A stretch of DNA of 64,000 nucleotides from Streptomyces sp. NRRL B-24484 (GCF_000717715.1 NZ_JOAI01000003.1:177745-241744); one strand, 5' to 3'; counted from the first letter of the stretch, positions 1 to 9,373 are shown. A program made the numbers and translations. The notes: generated by a model not told the origin, from the sequence alone.

Positions 1-75
1 CGCACGCTACGGCTGCACCCTGTTGAGTCCGGCCGCATCAGCTGTGACCGGGATCAATGCCATGGGGAGACTTCA

Positions 76-504
76 TTGCGCGTTTCCGGCTTCGACCTCC
101 ACACCAATCTGGGCATTCAGCAGGCCGCCCAAGTATTTCGGGACACATCGAATTCGATGTTCAGCGGCACGGCCAAGCTGGCTGCGAACATTCGACGCTT
201 TTCCGGGCAGATGACGGACGCCCAGAGGATCAATTTCTTCACACCGCGTGACGACGATGCATTCGCCGCACTGAACGAGGACAAGGAGGACTTCGCGGTC
301 GGCGCCTCGATCCCGAAGGCACTCGGGACCGGGGGAGGTGTCGTGACGATCCACCTCTACGTCTGGGACCGGGGCGCCCGCAGGGAGCTGTGCCTGCGGG
401 CGCCTTGCTCCATCGGAAACACCAATGCCACTCGACGGGCCTTGGAGACCTTCGTCGACACCTACCGAGCCGAAGATCCCGAGCTGATCGCCCACCAGAT
501 CTAG
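76..504 (+). CDS. Conserved-looking hypothetical protein (142 aa)
   Basis: I do not recognise this protein. The proposed TTG start at 76 lies six bases after a strong purine-rich ribosome site (GGGGAGA, 63-69). The sequence is soluble and not low in complexity. It has an N-terminal stretch containing LGIQQAAQVF and a C-terminal half rich in beta-type residues (VVTIHLYVWDRG). No signal peptide, membrane segment or metal motif is visible. It stands alone and faces the next gene, with a strong hairpin between them. The start could lie further upstream, so the N-terminus is uncertain. Confidence 0.5.
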   Translation: MRVSGFDLHTNLGIQQAAQVFRDTSNSMFSGTAKLAANIRRFSGQMTDAQRINFFTPRDDDAFAALNEDKEDFAVGASIPKALGTGGGVVTIHLYVWDRGARRELCLRAPCSIGNTNATRRALETFVDTYRAEDPELIAHQI

Positions 505-542
505 ACGCACTCCCTCGAATCGCGCCGGAGGGCACCGGGAGT

Positions 543-585
543 GCCGGCGGATCGCCCTCGTGCGGCGCGAGGACGATCCGCCGGC
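543..585. terminator. Strong bidirectional hairpin
   Basis: A perfect 12-base inverted repeat, GCCGGCGGATCG and CGATCCGCCGGC, encloses a second 5-base stem, CCTCG and CGAGG, with a 7-base loop. It sits between two convergent genes, the hypothetical gene ending at 504 and the acyl-CoA ligase ending at 712. It has no T-tract, as is common for actinobacterial terminators. Confidence 0.75.
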
Positions 586-711
586 ATCCGGGGTGGCCGC
601 GCAGCGGACACGGCTCGCCCCTGCGGCCGGACGCCGTCCCGCCCGCCGGTCTCGCGAGAGCGGGTCCTCGGGACGCTCGGGACACGCACGCGCGGAGCCG
701 CGCTGCCCCGG

Positions 712-2214
712 TCAGGTCGAGGCGGGGTGCTCGACGACGATCTCGCGCTTGAGGATCTTGCCGGTGGCGCCCTTGGGGAGCTGCTCGGTGAAGGTGACGA
801 TCCGGGGGTACTTGTAGGCGGCGACGCGGCGCCTGACGTGCTCGCGGATCAGGTCGGCCGTGGTGTGCGCGCCCTCCCGGAGGACGATCACGGCGGCGAT
901 CTCCTCGCCGTGGTGCTCGTGCGGGACGCCGACGACCGCGGCCTCGGCCACCGCCGGGTGCTCGTACAGCACCTCCTCGACCTCCCTCGGGTAGACGTTG
1001 TAGCCGCCGCGGATGATCAGGTCCTTCTTGCGGTCGACGATGTGGAAGTAGCCGTCCTCGTCGACCCGGGCCAGGTCGCCGCTGTGGAACCAGCCGTCCT
1101 GGAAGGCCTCCGCGGTCGCGTCCGGCCGGTTCCAGTACCCCTTCATGACGTTCTCGCCGCGGATGGCGATCTCGCCGACCTCACCCGGTCCGGCCGGGGT
1201 GCGGTCGGCGGTCACGAGTCTGATTTCCACACCGCGGACCGGGAGGCCGATCGAGCCGGGCCGGCGGGGCCGGCCGGGGTGGTTGAACGAGGCCACCGGG
1301 GCGGTCTCGGAGAGTCCGTAGCCCTCCAGCACGACGGTGCCGAAGGTGCGCTCGAAGGTGTGCAGCACCTCGACGGGCAGCGCGGCGCCGCCCGACACGG
1401 CCAGCCGCAGCTGCGGGCGGTCGTGGCCTTCGGGCGCGGCGGTGTTGAGCAGCGCGGTGTACATGGTGGGGACGCCGAGGAACACCGTGACGCCGTCCCG
1501 CCGGAGGATCTCCAGGGCCTGCCGCGGGTCGAACCGCGGCAGCAGGGTGAGGGCGGCGCCGGCCGCGACGGCGGCGTTCATCGCGCAGGTCTGGCCGAAG
1601 GCGTGGAACAGCGGGAGGCCGCCGAACAGCACGTCGTCCGGGCCGAGTTCGAAGAGCGTCTCAACGCAGGTGAGGGCGTTGCTCAGCAGGTTGTGGTGGG
1701 TGAGTTCGGCGCCCTTCGGCGTCCCCGTGGTGCCCGAGGTGTAGAGGATCACCGCGGTGTCGTCGGCGGCCCGCTCGGCGACGCCGTGCAGCGGCGGGAT
1801 GCTGCCGATCAGGGTGTCGAAGGCGGTGGCCTCGACGACCAGGCTGCCGACCCCGGCGTCCGCGGCGGCCTCGGCCACCTCGTAGGCGTACGGCGGTGCG
1901 GTCAGGACGGTGCGGGCGCCGGAGTCCCTCAGGACGAAGGCCATCTCACGGGCCTTCAGCAACGGGTTCATCGGCACCGCGACGGCGCCGGTGCGCAGCA
2001 CGGCGTAGTAGGCGACGGGGAAGAGCGCGACGTTGGGCAGGACGAGGGCGACCCGGTCGCCCGGGCGGACGCCGTCGGCGTGCAGCAGGGCGGCGAGCCG
2101 GGCGCTGGCGTCCTCCAGCCGGGTGTAGGTGAGGGCGGTCGTGTCCTGCCGGACGGCGGTCCGTTCCCCGTGGTCGCGGGCCGCGGTCACCAGGAGCGAG
2201 GCGAGGTTGGTCAT
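712..2214 (-). CDS. Long/medium-chain acyl-CoA ligase (AMP-forming), ANL superfamily
   Basis: This 500-residue enzyme should activate a carboxylic acid to its acyl-AMP and then its CoA thioester in the cytoplasm. The AMP-binding P-loop YTSGTTGTPKG lies at residues 158-168. GYGLSETAPV, the hinge region GWFHSGDLARVDEDGYFHIVDR and the C-terminal lysine motif PKGATGKILKR follow in the usual order. The length is normal. The ATG start at 2214 overlaps the stop of the TauD-like gene by ATGA, so the two are co-translated. The partner dioxygenase and nearby BKACE suggest the acid is an intermediate of the same catabolic route. The substrate cannot be read from the sequence. Confidence 0.93.
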   Translation of the reverse strand: MTNLASLLVTAARDHGERTAVRQDTTALTYTRLEDASARLAALLHADGVRPGDRVALVLPNVALFPVAYYAVLRTGAVAVPMNPLLKAREMAFVLRDSGARTVLTAPPYAYEVAEAAADAGVGSLVVEATAFDTLIGSIPPLHGVAERAADDTAVILYTSGTTGTPKGAELTHHNLLSNALTCVETLFELGPDDVLFGGLPLFHAFGQTCAMNAAVAAGAALTLLPRFDPRQALEILRRDGVTVFLGVPTMYTALLNTAAPEGHDRPQLRLAVSGGAALPVEVLHTFERTFGTVVLEGYGLSETAPVASFNHPGRPRRPGSIGLPVRGVEIRLVTADRTPAGPGEVGEIAIRGENVMKGYWNRPDATAEAFQDGWFHSGDLARVDEDGYFHIVDRKKDLIIRGGYNVYPREVEEVLYEHPAVAEAAVVGVPHEHHGEEIAAVIVLREGAHTTADLIREHVRRRVAAYKYPRIVTFTEQLPKGATGKILKREIVVEHPAST

Positions 2215-3308
2215 GGCGTGGTCTCCTTCGGGCCGAGCCGGCGGCGGCTCTGGGGCGGGAGGCGGACCGTGCGGTCCGCCGGGTGCGGCGGGGCGATCAC
2301 GTCGCGGGGCGGGACGCCGCCGCGGCCGGGGCCGGTGTCGGCCCGGTGCGGGTCCGTCCACAGGGCGGGCGGCAGCGGCCTGCCCCGGTGCAGGGCGAGC
2401 CAGAGCCGCAGCAGGTGGCGGCGGTGTCCCGGGCCGTCCCGGTAGGCGGAGCGGGAGTGCAGGACGGCGAGGTTGTTGACCAGCAGCAGGTCGCCGGCCT
2501 CCGGGTCGAGGTCGAGCCGGGCGGCCGGGGAGGTGGCGGACTCGTCGATCAGGTCGAACAGTTCGGTGTCGGCAGGTTCGAGCCGCGGGGCGTCGGGGAA
2601 GCGCTGTGCGGACTCCAGGTGGCAGCGGTGGTAGCGCAGGCTGAGCCGGTCCGCGTGCCAGCAGGCGAGGGGCACGGTGTCGTAGGGGCGTTCGCCGGGG
2701 CCGTGCTCCTCCCTGCGGTCCACGGCGTAGCGGCGGTAGAGGCGGCGTGCCAGGTCGGGTCGGCGGGCCAGGACGGTGTTGTGGACGGTGGCGGCGCTCG
2801 CCAGGCCGATCCGGCCGCCCGCGGCGGCGGGGCGCAGGCAGAGCAGGGCGAGGACGTCCGAGCCGTCGGTGTGGAACCCGAGGGCGGTGCGGGTCTGGTA
2901 GCCGCGGGTGGCGGGATCGGCCATCGTCCGGCCGGTGTCGCGGACGTGGCCGAGCAGGTGGCCGGCGGCGTTCTGGGAGACGGGTGCGCCGAGGTGTCGG
3001 CCGATCCCCCAGAGGAGGGTGCCGGCCGCGGCCTGGTCGTACCGGTCGACGGGCACGCCCTTCACCAGGGCGAAGCCCCGGCCGTTCTCCAATTCGTCGG
3101 CGATGCGGTCGAGTTCGGTGGCGAGGGTCGGCAGGGGGAAGTCGGCCGCGGTGGACCGCAGCAGGGTGGTGCCGCGACCGCGGGCGGTGTGCAGTGCGGC
3201 GTCCAGTTCGGCGAGGTGGGCCGGTGACAGCCGGACGGTCCACTCGTCGCGGCCGGCCAGGTCCGGGCCGTGCCAGGCGGCCGGGCCGGTCAGGGGCGCG
3301 TGCAGCAT
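2211..3308 (-). CDS. TauD/TfdA-family Fe(II)/2-oxoglutarate dioxygenase
   Basis: This 365-residue protein is a TauD-fold non-haem iron hydroxylase. The HxD iron-binding pair is in GFHTDGSD (His146, Asp148). The third iron ligand is probably the His of AVLHSRSAY. The 2-oxoglutarate-binding Arg is likely in HRRHLLRLW near residue 312. The length, with an N-terminal extension of about 70 residues, resembles gamma-butyrobetaine-type rather than short taurine dioxygenases, but I see no zinc-binding N-domain. It leads a two-gene operon with the acyl-CoA ligase and is divergent from the AraC regulator. Hydroxylation of a small acid or ammonium compound is inferred from context only. Confidence 0.87.
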   Translation of the reverse strand: MLHAPLTGPAAWHGPDLAGRDEWTVRLSPAHLAELDAALHTARGRGTTLLRSTAADFPLPTLATELDRIADELENGRGFALVKGVPVDRYDQAAAGTLLWGIGRHLGAPVSQNAAGHLLGHVRDTGRTMADPATRGYQTRTALGFHTDGSDVLALLCLRPAAAGGRIGLASAATVHNTVLARRPDLARRLYRRYAVDRREEHGPGERPYDTVPLACWHADRLSLRYHRCHLESAQRFPDAPRLEPADTELFDLIDESATSPAARLDLDPEAGDLLLVNNLAVLHSRSAYRDGPGHRRHLLRLWLALHRGRPLPPALWTDPHRADTGPGRGGVPPRDVIAPPHPADRTVRLPPQSRRRLGPKETTP

Positions 3309-3450
3309 GCCGTGGGCTCCTTCCGTGTCGTCCTCCGCGCCGTTGCCGGCCCGCGGTCACGCCGGGCGGAGGGGGCGGGGGTCCGTGGCGGACCCGTTGG
3401 TCGACCGGCTCGGCGGTGGTGCAACGGTAGGGGCCGACCCGTCCCGTCGC

Positions 3451-3474
3451 TTGACTTCACGTGACAATTGACTT
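3451..3474. promoter_or_regulatory. Candidate operator/promoter between dioxygenase and AraC gene
   Basis: Two copies of TTGACTT, at 3451 and 3468, bracket the perfect 8-base palindrome TCACGTGA (3457-3464). They lie in the short divergent intergenic region. This is the obvious place for the adjacent AraC-type regulator to bind and for the divergent promoters. The function is inferred from position. Confidence 0.35.
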
Positions 3475-3509
3475 ACCACTTGGGGACATTCTCCAAGGGA
3501 GTTGATCCC

Positions 3510-4523
3510 GTGAGGCCACTGGTCCGCACCGCGGCGCTGAGCGGTTACGTCGAGCTGAGCCGGTCGCTCGGGCTCGACCCGCAGCCGCTGATGAAGCACG
3601 TCGGCCTGGACGCCGCCGGGCTCGCCGTCCAGGACCGGTGGATCTCGGGTGCGGCCGTCGTCCACCTGCTGGAGCTGTCGGCCGCCGCGGCCCGGCACGA
3701 GGACTTCGGTCTGCGGATGTCCGAGTTCCGCCGGTTCTCCAGTCTCGGTCCGATCAGTCTCGTGCTCCGGGAGGAGCCGGACGTCCGCAGCGCGCTCGGG
3801 CTCATGCTCCGGCACGAGCACATGTACAACGAGGTGCTGCACACCCGGCTCTCCGAGCGCGACGGCCTGGCGACCATCAAGGTGGGGCTGGACCTCGGCG
3901 AGCCGATGGAGCACCGCCAGGCGACCGAGCTGGCCGTGGGGGCCTTCCACCGCGTGCTGCTCGGCTTCCTCGGCGCGCACTGGCGTCCGCTGTCGGTCTG
4001 CTTCACGCACGCCGCGCCGGCGGACACCGGCACCCACCGGCGGGTCTTCGGCTCCGCGGTGGAGTTCGGCCGGGAGTTCGACGGCATCGTCTTCTACGCC
4101 GGCGACCTCGACTCGCCGAACGCGATGTCCGACCCGCAGCTGCGGACGTACGCCCGGCAGTACTTCGAGGCCATCGCCGTCCCCCGGGACACCACCGTGC
4201 CGGACCGGGTGCGCGAGCTGATCGAGGTACTGCTGCCGACCGGCCGCTGCTCGATCGAGCAGGTCGCCCGCAGCCTGGGCGTCGACCGGCGCACGGTGCA
4301 CCGCCACCTCGCGCAGTCGGGCGAGACCTTCTCCTCGCTGCTCAACGCGACGCGGGTGCAGCTCGCCGAGCAGTTCGTGGCGCACGGGCGGCGGTCGCTC
4401 ACCGAGATCGCCGACCTGCTGGGGTTCTCGGCGCCCAGCGCGTTCTCCCGGTGGTTCCGCGAGCAGTTCGGCTGCACCGCGCGGGAGTGGCGGGACCGCC
4501 GGGGGCAGGCCGCGGAGCACTGA
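3510..4523 (+). CDS. AraC-family transcriptional regulator
   Basis: The N-terminal two thirds match the arabinose-binding-like domain of the OruR/ArgR-type AraC subgroup (GYVELSRSLGLDPQPLM at the start, then RFSSLGPISLVLREEPDVR). The C-terminus carries the two helix-turn-helix units typical of AraC (SIEQVARSLGVDRRTVHRHL, and then LTEIADLLGFSAPSAFSRWF). The GTG start at 3510 was chosen because AAGGGAG lies eight bases upstream; an in-frame TTG at 3468 has no such site. It probably controls the divergent ligase/dioxygenase operon and the downstream BKACE operon in response to a pathway metabolite. Confidence 0.9.
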   Translation: MRPLVRTAALSGYVELSRSLGLDPQPLMKHVGLDAAGLAVQDRWISGAAVVHLLELSAAAARHEDFGLRMSEFRRFSSLGPISLVLREEPDVRSALGLMLRHEHMYNEVLHTRLSERDGLATIKVGLDLGEPMEHRQATELAVGAFHRVLLGFLGAHWRPLSVCFTHAAPADTGTHRRVFGSAVEFGREFDGIVFYAGDLDSPNAMSDPQLRTYARQYFEAIAVPRDTTVPDRVRELIEVLLPTGRCSIEQVARSLGVDRRTVHRHLAQSGETFSSLLNATRVQLAEQFVAHGRRSLTEIADLLGFSAPSAFSRWFREQFGCTAREWRDRRGQAAEH

Positions 4524-4730
4524 CCCGGGCCGGCTTCCGGGGCGTGTCCCCAAATGGAAAGTCCGCTGTCACCCAGGGTCAAGCGCGGCCGCCCGGCGAG
4601 CCCTACCTTGGCTGCACCGCGAGAGACGGCCGGCCCCGCGACGACGGGCCCGGCGGCGGCCCACCCTCAGCCTCCGCCGCGCCGGCCGGGCGCACCACGC
4701 CGTCCGCACCCCGTCCGCCGGGGCCGGACC

Positions 4731-4789
4731 CGCACCGCCCGCACCGCCCGCACAGCCGCACCGCAGCACCGCAGCACCGCAGCACCGCG
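4731..4789 (+). repeat. Short GCACCGC-type tandem repeats in the BKACE leader
   Basis: The 370-base gap from 4524 to 4893 contains no convincing gene. Its middle is built of repeated GCACCGC and AGCACC units. The outer parts look like promoter and 5' leader for the operon that starts at 4894. The repeats may be simple slippage products. I see no riboswitch-like fold. Confidence 0.5.
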
Positions 4790-4893
4790 CTCCCGGCACT
4801 GCAGCGGCCCGCGCCATCCCTCAGCCCAGCTCCCCGCACCGCGGCGCCCAGGCGCCGGACCGGCGCGCACCCATCCGACGAAGGAGACGGACC

Positions 4894-5952
4894 GTGCACT
4901 TCCTCGACGACTCCCTGCTGCCCGAGAACCAGCAGAAGCTGGTCATCCAGGCCGCACCCTACGGCCCCGAGTGGCTGCCCGGCGACGCCCCCGACCTGCC
5001 GCTCACCATGGACGAGCACGTGCAGGCGGCCGTCGACTGCTACAACGCCGGTGCCACCGTCCTGCACATCCACGTCCGCGAGCTGGACGGCAAGGGCTCC
5101 AAGCGGCTGTCGATGTTCAACGAGCTGGTCGGCCGGCTGCGCCAGGCGGTCCCGGACATGGTGCTGCAGATCGGCGGCTCGATCTCCTTCGCCCCCGAGG
5201 GCGAGGGCGCGGGCGCCGAGTGGCTGTCCTACGACACCCGTCACATGCTCGCGGAGCTGGACCCCAAGCCGGACCAGGTCACCATCGCGATCAACACCAG
5301 CCAGATGAACATCGTCGAGATCATGACGGCGGACGACCTGGAGGGCACCTCGATCGCGAAGCCCGACTACTACCGCGCGTACCGCGACATGTACCTGGAG
5401 GCCGGGCCGGAGTTCTACCTGGAGCACCTGGAACGGCTGCGGGACAAGGGCATCCAGCCGCACTTCCAGCTCGCCACCATCGCCCAGCTGGAGACCGTCG
5501 AGCGGCTGATCCGCTCCGGCGTGTACACCGGGCCGCTGGTCCTCAACTACGTGGCCATCGGCGGCGGTTTCGCCGGCCGCCACCCCGCCGACCTGATCGA
5601 GTTCGTCCGCCGCACCCCGGACGGCGCGGTGCTCACCATCGAGAGCTCGATGCGCGCCGTCGCCCCGATGAACGCCATCGGCATCGCACTCGGCTGCCAC
5701 GTGCGCGTCGGCAACGAGGACAACCTGTGGGGCCGCAAGGGCGAGCGGATGACCTCGGTCCAGCAGGTCGAGCAGATGGTGACGATCGCCGACGCCCTCG
5801 GCCGCGACATCGCGACCGGCGCCGAGGCGAAGGAGATCTACCACCTCGGCGAGTACTACGCGGACACCGAGGAGACCCTGGCGCAGCTCGGCATGGTACC
5901 GAACCGCCGCCCCGGCCAGCGCGGCTTCATGCTCCGCGACGTCAAGTACTGA
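4894..5952 (+). CDS. Beta-keto acid cleavage enzyme, BKACE family (DUF849)
   Basis: The enzyme belongs to the zinc-dependent BKACE family, which condenses a beta-keto acid with acetyl-CoA and releases acetoacetate plus a new CoA thioester. The family motif HIHVR is at 58-62, with His58 and His60 as probable zinc ligands. GSISFAPEGEG, LNYVAIGGGFAG and GCHVRVGNEDNLW follow. The 352-residue length is slightly longer than typical. Known substrates include 3-keto-5-aminohexanoate and dehydrocarnitine; which applies here is unknown. An acetoacetyl-CoA synthetase sits five genes downstream and would recycle the acetoacetate product. A 48-base gap separates it from the next gene, so they are probably one operon. 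Confidence 0.9.
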   Translation: MHFLDDSLLPENQQKLVIQAAPYGPEWLPGDAPDLPLTMDEHVQAAVDCYNAGATVLHIHVRELDGKGSKRLSMFNELVGRLRQAVPDMVLQIGGSISFAPEGEGAGAEWLSYDTRHMLAELDPKPDQVTIAINTSQMNIVEIMTADDLEGTSIAKPDYYRAYRDMYLEAGPEFYLEHLERLRDKGIQPHFQLATIAQLETVERLIRSGVYTGPLVLNYVAIGGGFAGRHPADLIEFVRRTPDGAVLTIESSMRAVAPMNAIGIALGCHVRVGNEDNLWGRKGERMTSVQQVEQMVTIADALGRDIATGAEAKEIYHLGEYYADTEETLAQLGMVPNRRPGQRGFMLRDVKY

Positions 5953-5999
5953 GCCCCGGCCCACCACGACCAGCCCGAGACAGAGCAACGGAGCATCCC

Positions 6000-6974
6000 A
6001 TGGCCCATGCCATCCGCTTCCACCAGGCCGGCGGCCCCGACGTCCTGAGCTGGGAGGAGGTCGAGGTCGGGGCGCCGGGCCCCGGCGAGGTCCGGATCCG
6101 CCACTCGGCGGTGGGCCTCAACTTCGCCGACACGTACTTCCGGACGGGGCTCTACCCCGCCCCGCTGCCCGCCGGACTCGGCGTGGAGGCGGCCGGCACG
6201 ATCGAGGCCGTCGGCCCCGGCGTCACCGGCTTCGCCGAGGGCGACCGGGTCACCTACACCGGCAGTCCGCTCGGCGCCTACAGCACCGAACGGGTCATGC
6301 CCACCGGCTCGTTGATCAAGCTGCCCGACGCGATCGACTTCGAGACGGCCGCCGCCATGACCATGCGCGGCCTCACCTCCGCGTACCTGCTGCGCCGGAT
6401 CCACCCGCTGAAGGCGGGCGACACGGTGCTGCTGCACGCGGCGGCGGGCGGCGTCGGCCTGATCCTCTGCCAGTGGGCAAAGCTCCTCGGCCTCACCGTG
6501 ATCGGCACGGTCTCCACCACCGAGAAGGCCGAACTCGCCCGCGCCCACGGCTGCGACCACGTCGTGCACTACCGCGAGGAGGACGTCGCCGCCCGGGTGC
6601 GGGAGCTCACCGGCGGCGAGGGCGTGCCAGTCGTCTTCGACAGCGTCGGGCGGACCACCTTCGCCGGGTCGCTCGCCTCGCTGCGGCGACGCGGACTGCT
6701 GGTCTGCTTCGGCACCGCCTCCGGCCCCGTGCCGCCGATCGACGCCATGCAACTCGCCCTGCACGGCTCGGTGTTCGTGACCAGGCCGGCCCTCGCCGAC
6801 TACATCGCGGACCCGGCGGAACGTGCCGAGCTCGCGGGCGAGCTCTTCGGCCACGTCGCCGCCGGCCGGATCAGGATCGAGATCAACCAGCGCTACGCGC
6901 TCAAGGACGCTGCACAGGCGCACCGCGACCTGGAGGGCGGCCGGACCACCGGCTCCTCCGTCTTCGTCCTCTGA
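6000..6974 (+). CDS. Zinc-less NADPH:quinone oxidoreductase-like enzyme (MDR family)
   Basis: This 324-residue medium-chain dehydrogenase/reductase lacks structural zinc cysteines and follows the quinone oxidoreductase pattern. It has NFADTYFRTGLYPAPLP near the N-terminus, GVEAAGTIEAVG, and the NADPH-binding glycine motif HAAAGGVGLILCQWAK. The ATG at 6000 follows GCAACGGAGCATCCC, so GGAG serves as ribosome site. It lies inside the BKACE operon and may reduce an enone or oxidise an alcohol intermediate. Its exact role is unknown. Confidence 0.9.
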   Translation: MAHAIRFHQAGGPDVLSWEEVEVGAPGPGEVRIRHSAVGLNFADTYFRTGLYPAPLPAGLGVEAAGTIEAVGPGVTGFAEGDRVTYTGSPLGAYSTERVMPTGSLIKLPDAIDFETAAAMTMRGLTSAYLLRRIHPLKAGDTVLLHAAAGGVGLILCQWAKLLGLTVIGTVSTTEKAELARAHGCDHVVHYREEDVAARVRELTGGEGVPVVFDSVGRTTFAGSLASLRRRGLLVCFGTASGPVPPIDAMQLALHGSVFVTRPALADYIADPAERAELAGELFGHVAAGRIRIEINQRYALKDAAQAHRDLEGGRTTGSSVFVL

Positions 6975-7092
6975 CCCGCACCGCGGAATCCACACCCGCA
7001 CCGCCCATCCCACTTGCACCGCCGAGCCCACCCGTACCGCCGACCCGGTCCGCGCCCGGCGCGGCCCCCCACCGCCTCCCCCGGAGGAACCC

Positions 7093-8007
7093 ATGAGCCA
7101 GACCGCCCTCCCCGGCCCGGCCGCACCGGCCCTGGTGCGCCCGTCCGTCCGCCGCTCGATCAAGGTCGAGCCGCTGACCTGCACCATCGGTGCCGAACTG
7201 TCCGGTGTGGACCTCGGCGACGCCTCGCGCGACGCCGACCTGTTCACCGAGATCAGGGAACTCCTGCTCCAGCACAAGGTCCTGTTCCTGCGGGACCAGG
7301 ACATCACCCGGGCCGAGCACGTCGCCTTCGCGCAGCGGTTCGGCCCGCTGGAGGACCACCCGGTGGCCGGCAGCGACCCCGACCACCCCGGGCTGGTCCG
7401 CATCTACAAGGAGCTCGACAGCCCTCCCGAGCACTACGAGAACGCCCTGCACACCGACGGCACCTGGCGCGAGACGCCGGCGATGGGCGCGGTCCTGCGC
7501 TGCGTGACGACACCGTCGGTCGGCGGCGACACGCTCTGGGTCAACATGGCCGAGGCCTACCGCCGGCTGCCGGACCGCGTGAAGGAGCAGATCGACGGCC
7601 TGCGGGCCCGGCACAGCATCGAGGCGACCTTCGGCGCGGTGATGCCGACCGAGGCGCGCCACCGGCTGAAGGCCCAGTACCCGGACGCCGAGCACCCGGT
7701 GGTGCGCACCCACCCCGAGACCGGCGAGAAGATCCTCTTCGTCAACGGCTTCACCACGCACTTCGTCAACTACCACACCCCGGAGAACGTCCGCTTCGGC
7801 CTGGACTACGCCCCGGGCGCCGCCAACCTGCTGACGTACCTGATCAGCCAGGCGGCGATCCCCGAGTACCAGGTGCGCTGGCGCTGGCAGCCGAACAGCG
7901 TCGCGATCTGGGACAACCGCTCCACCCAGCACTACGCCGTGCAGGACTACTGGCCCGCCGTCCGCCGGATGGAGCGCGCCGGGATCGTCGGAGACAGACC
8001 CTTCTGA
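7093..8007 (+). CDS. TauD/TfdA-family Fe(II)/2-oxoglutarate dioxygenase (second copy)
   Basis: This 304-residue protein is a classic TfdA/TauD dioxygenase. His120 and Asp122 in LHTDGTW, together with His280 in STQHYAVQDYW, form the iron triad, and Arg291 probably binds 2-oxoglutarate. A perfect GGAGGA site lies a few bases before the ATG. It differs clearly from the larger dioxygenase at 2211-3308, so the island has two distinct hydroxylation or bond-cleaving steps. Family members oxidise taurine, 2,4-D, alkyl sulfates and similar small acids. The substrate here is not readable. Confidence 0.92.
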   Translation: MSQTALPGPAAPALVRPSVRRSIKVEPLTCTIGAELSGVDLGDASRDADLFTEIRELLLQHKVLFLRDQDITRAEHVAFAQRFGPLEDHPVAGSDPDHPGLVRIYKELDSPPEHYENALHTDGTWRETPAMGAVLRCVTTPSVGGDTLWVNMAEAYRRLPDRVKEQIDGLRARHSIEATFGAVMPTEARHRLKAQYPDAEHPVVRTHPETGEKILFVNGFTTHFVNYHTPENVRFGLDYAPGAANLLTYLISQAAIPEYQVRWRWQPNSVAIWDNRSTQHYAVQDYWPAVRRMERAGIVGDRPF

Positions 8008-8038
8008 GCCCGTCCCAGGAACAGGTGAGGTGGTAACA

Positions 8039-9373
8039 ATGGCGTTTCACACCGATGCGGAGCCGGCGACGGCTCCGGCCGACGAGGCCCCGGCTCCGGC
8101 CGTGTCCAGGCGCTACGCCTGGGTGGTCTTCGCCCTGAGTTTCGGACTGCTCCTCTCGGACTACATGTCGCGACAGGTGCTGAACGCGGTCTTCCCGCTG
8201 CTGAAGGCCGAATGGCTGCTGACGGACGCACAGTTGGGATCGCTCAGCGGCGTCGTCGCGCTGGCGGTCGGCGTGCTGGCCTTCCCGATGTCCCTGCTCG
8301 CGGACCGCTGGGGCCGGGTCCGGAGCCTGGTGGTCGCCGCGGCCACCTGGAGCGTGGCGACCCTCGGCTGCGCGGTGGCGGCCGGCTACGGCCAGATGTT
8401 CCTCGGCCGCCTCTTCGTCGGCATCGGCGAGGCCGCCTACGGCAGCGTCGGCATCGCGGTGGTCCTCAGCGTCTTCCCGATCGGGATGCGGGCCACCCTG
8501 TCGGGCGCGTTCATCGCCGGCGGCGCGTTCGGCTCCGTCCTCGGCGTCGCGATCGGCGGCTTCGTCGGCCAACACCTCGGCTGGCGCTGGGCGTTCGGTG
8601 CGATGGGAGTCTTCGGACTCGCCCTGGCCGTGGTGTTCGCGCTCGTGGTCACCGAGCAGCGGCTGCACCCCGGGCCGCGCCCCGACCGGGCGGAGCGGGC
8701 GGCGGCGGCGCCGCTGCGCGCGCTGCTGCCCAAGCTGTTCTCCTCGGTCTCGGTGGTGAGCGCGTACATCGGCAGCGGCCTCCAGCTGTTCATACCCGGA
8801 GCGCTGATCGCCTGGCTGCCCAGCTTCTTCGACCGCTACTACGCGATGCCCACGGCGAAGGCCGGCGGCACGGCGGGGATCTACGCCCTGCTCATCGGCA
8901 TCGGCATGATCGGCGGCGGCATGGCCTCCGACCGGATCAGCCGGTCGGACGCGGCCCGCAAGTGGCTAGTCGCGATCGCCTGCAGCCTGGGCTCGCTGGT
9001 CCTGCTGACGGCCGCGTTCCGGCTGCCGACGGGCGCACCCCAGCTCGTCCTGCTCGGCGCCGGCGCCCTGCTGTCGGGTGCCACGGCCGGCCCGGCGGCG
9101 GCCATGGTCGCTAATCTGACCCCGGCCGCGATCCCGGCGACCGCCTTCGGCACGCTCACCCTGGCCAACAGCCTGCTCGGCCTGGCACCCGGACCCGCGA
9201 TCACCGGGATGATCGCGGACCGCGCGGGCCTGCTCGGCGCGCTGCAGCTCGTCCCGCTGGTCGCACTGGCGGCCTCGGCCTGCTTCCTCGTCGGCCGCAG
9301 CCGCTACCGCGCCGACCTGCACCGCCTGGGCGGCCTCGCCCCGGCCACCCTCGAAGCGGAGGCACCCGCATGA
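8039..9373 (+). CDS. MFS transporter
   Basis: This 444-residue integral membrane protein has twelve predicted hydrophobic segments. It carries the MFS loop signature SLLADRWGRVRSLV between helices 2 and 3 and a matching half-repeat (GMASDRISRSDAARKWL) after helix 8. The first helix region LLSDYMSRQVLNAVFP resembles the anion/sugar-acid carriers of the ACS type. The ATG at 8039 was chosen over an upstream in-frame GTG because GGTGAGG gives it better spacing. It ends with a 4-base overlap with the hydrolase gene and is probably the uptake system for the island's substrate. Confidence 0.92.
   Translation: MAFHTDAEPATAPADEAPAPAVSRRYAWVVFALSFGLLLSDYMSRQVLNAVFPLLKAEWLLTDAQLGSLSGVVALAVGVLAFPMSLLADRWGRVRSLVVAAATWSVATLGCAVAAGYGQMFLGRLFVGIGEAAYGSVGIAVVLSVFPIGMRATLSGAFIAGGAFGSVLGVAIGGFVGQHLGWRWAFGAMGVFGLALAVVFALVVTEQRLHPGPRPDRAERAAAAPLRALLPKLFSSVSVVSAYIGSGLQLFIPGALIAWLPSFFDRYYAMPTAKAGGTAGIYALLIGIGMIGGGMASDRISRSDAARKWLVAIACSLGSLVLLTAAFRLPTGAPQLVLLGAGALLSGATAGPAAAMVANLTPAAIPATAFGTLTLANSLLGLAPGPAITGMIADRAGLLGALQLVPLVALAASACFLVGRSRYRADLHRLGGLAPATLEAEAPA

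Noticed and set aside
541..2445. Very long plus-strand frame opposite the acyl-CoA ligase
   Set aside because: It lies antisense to a gene with intact family motifs and its translation is low-complexity Arg/Gly/Ala/Val. It is a by-product of high third-position GC.
3468..3509. TTG at 3468 as start of the AraC regulator
   Set aside because: It has no ribosome site and would put the operator-like repeats inside the gene. The GTG at 3510 has AAGGGAG at the right distance.
4731..4789. Repeats before BKACE as a riboswitch or CRISPR
   Set aside because: They are short, imperfect GC-rich units without spacers, conserved fold or leader; simple slippage is enough.
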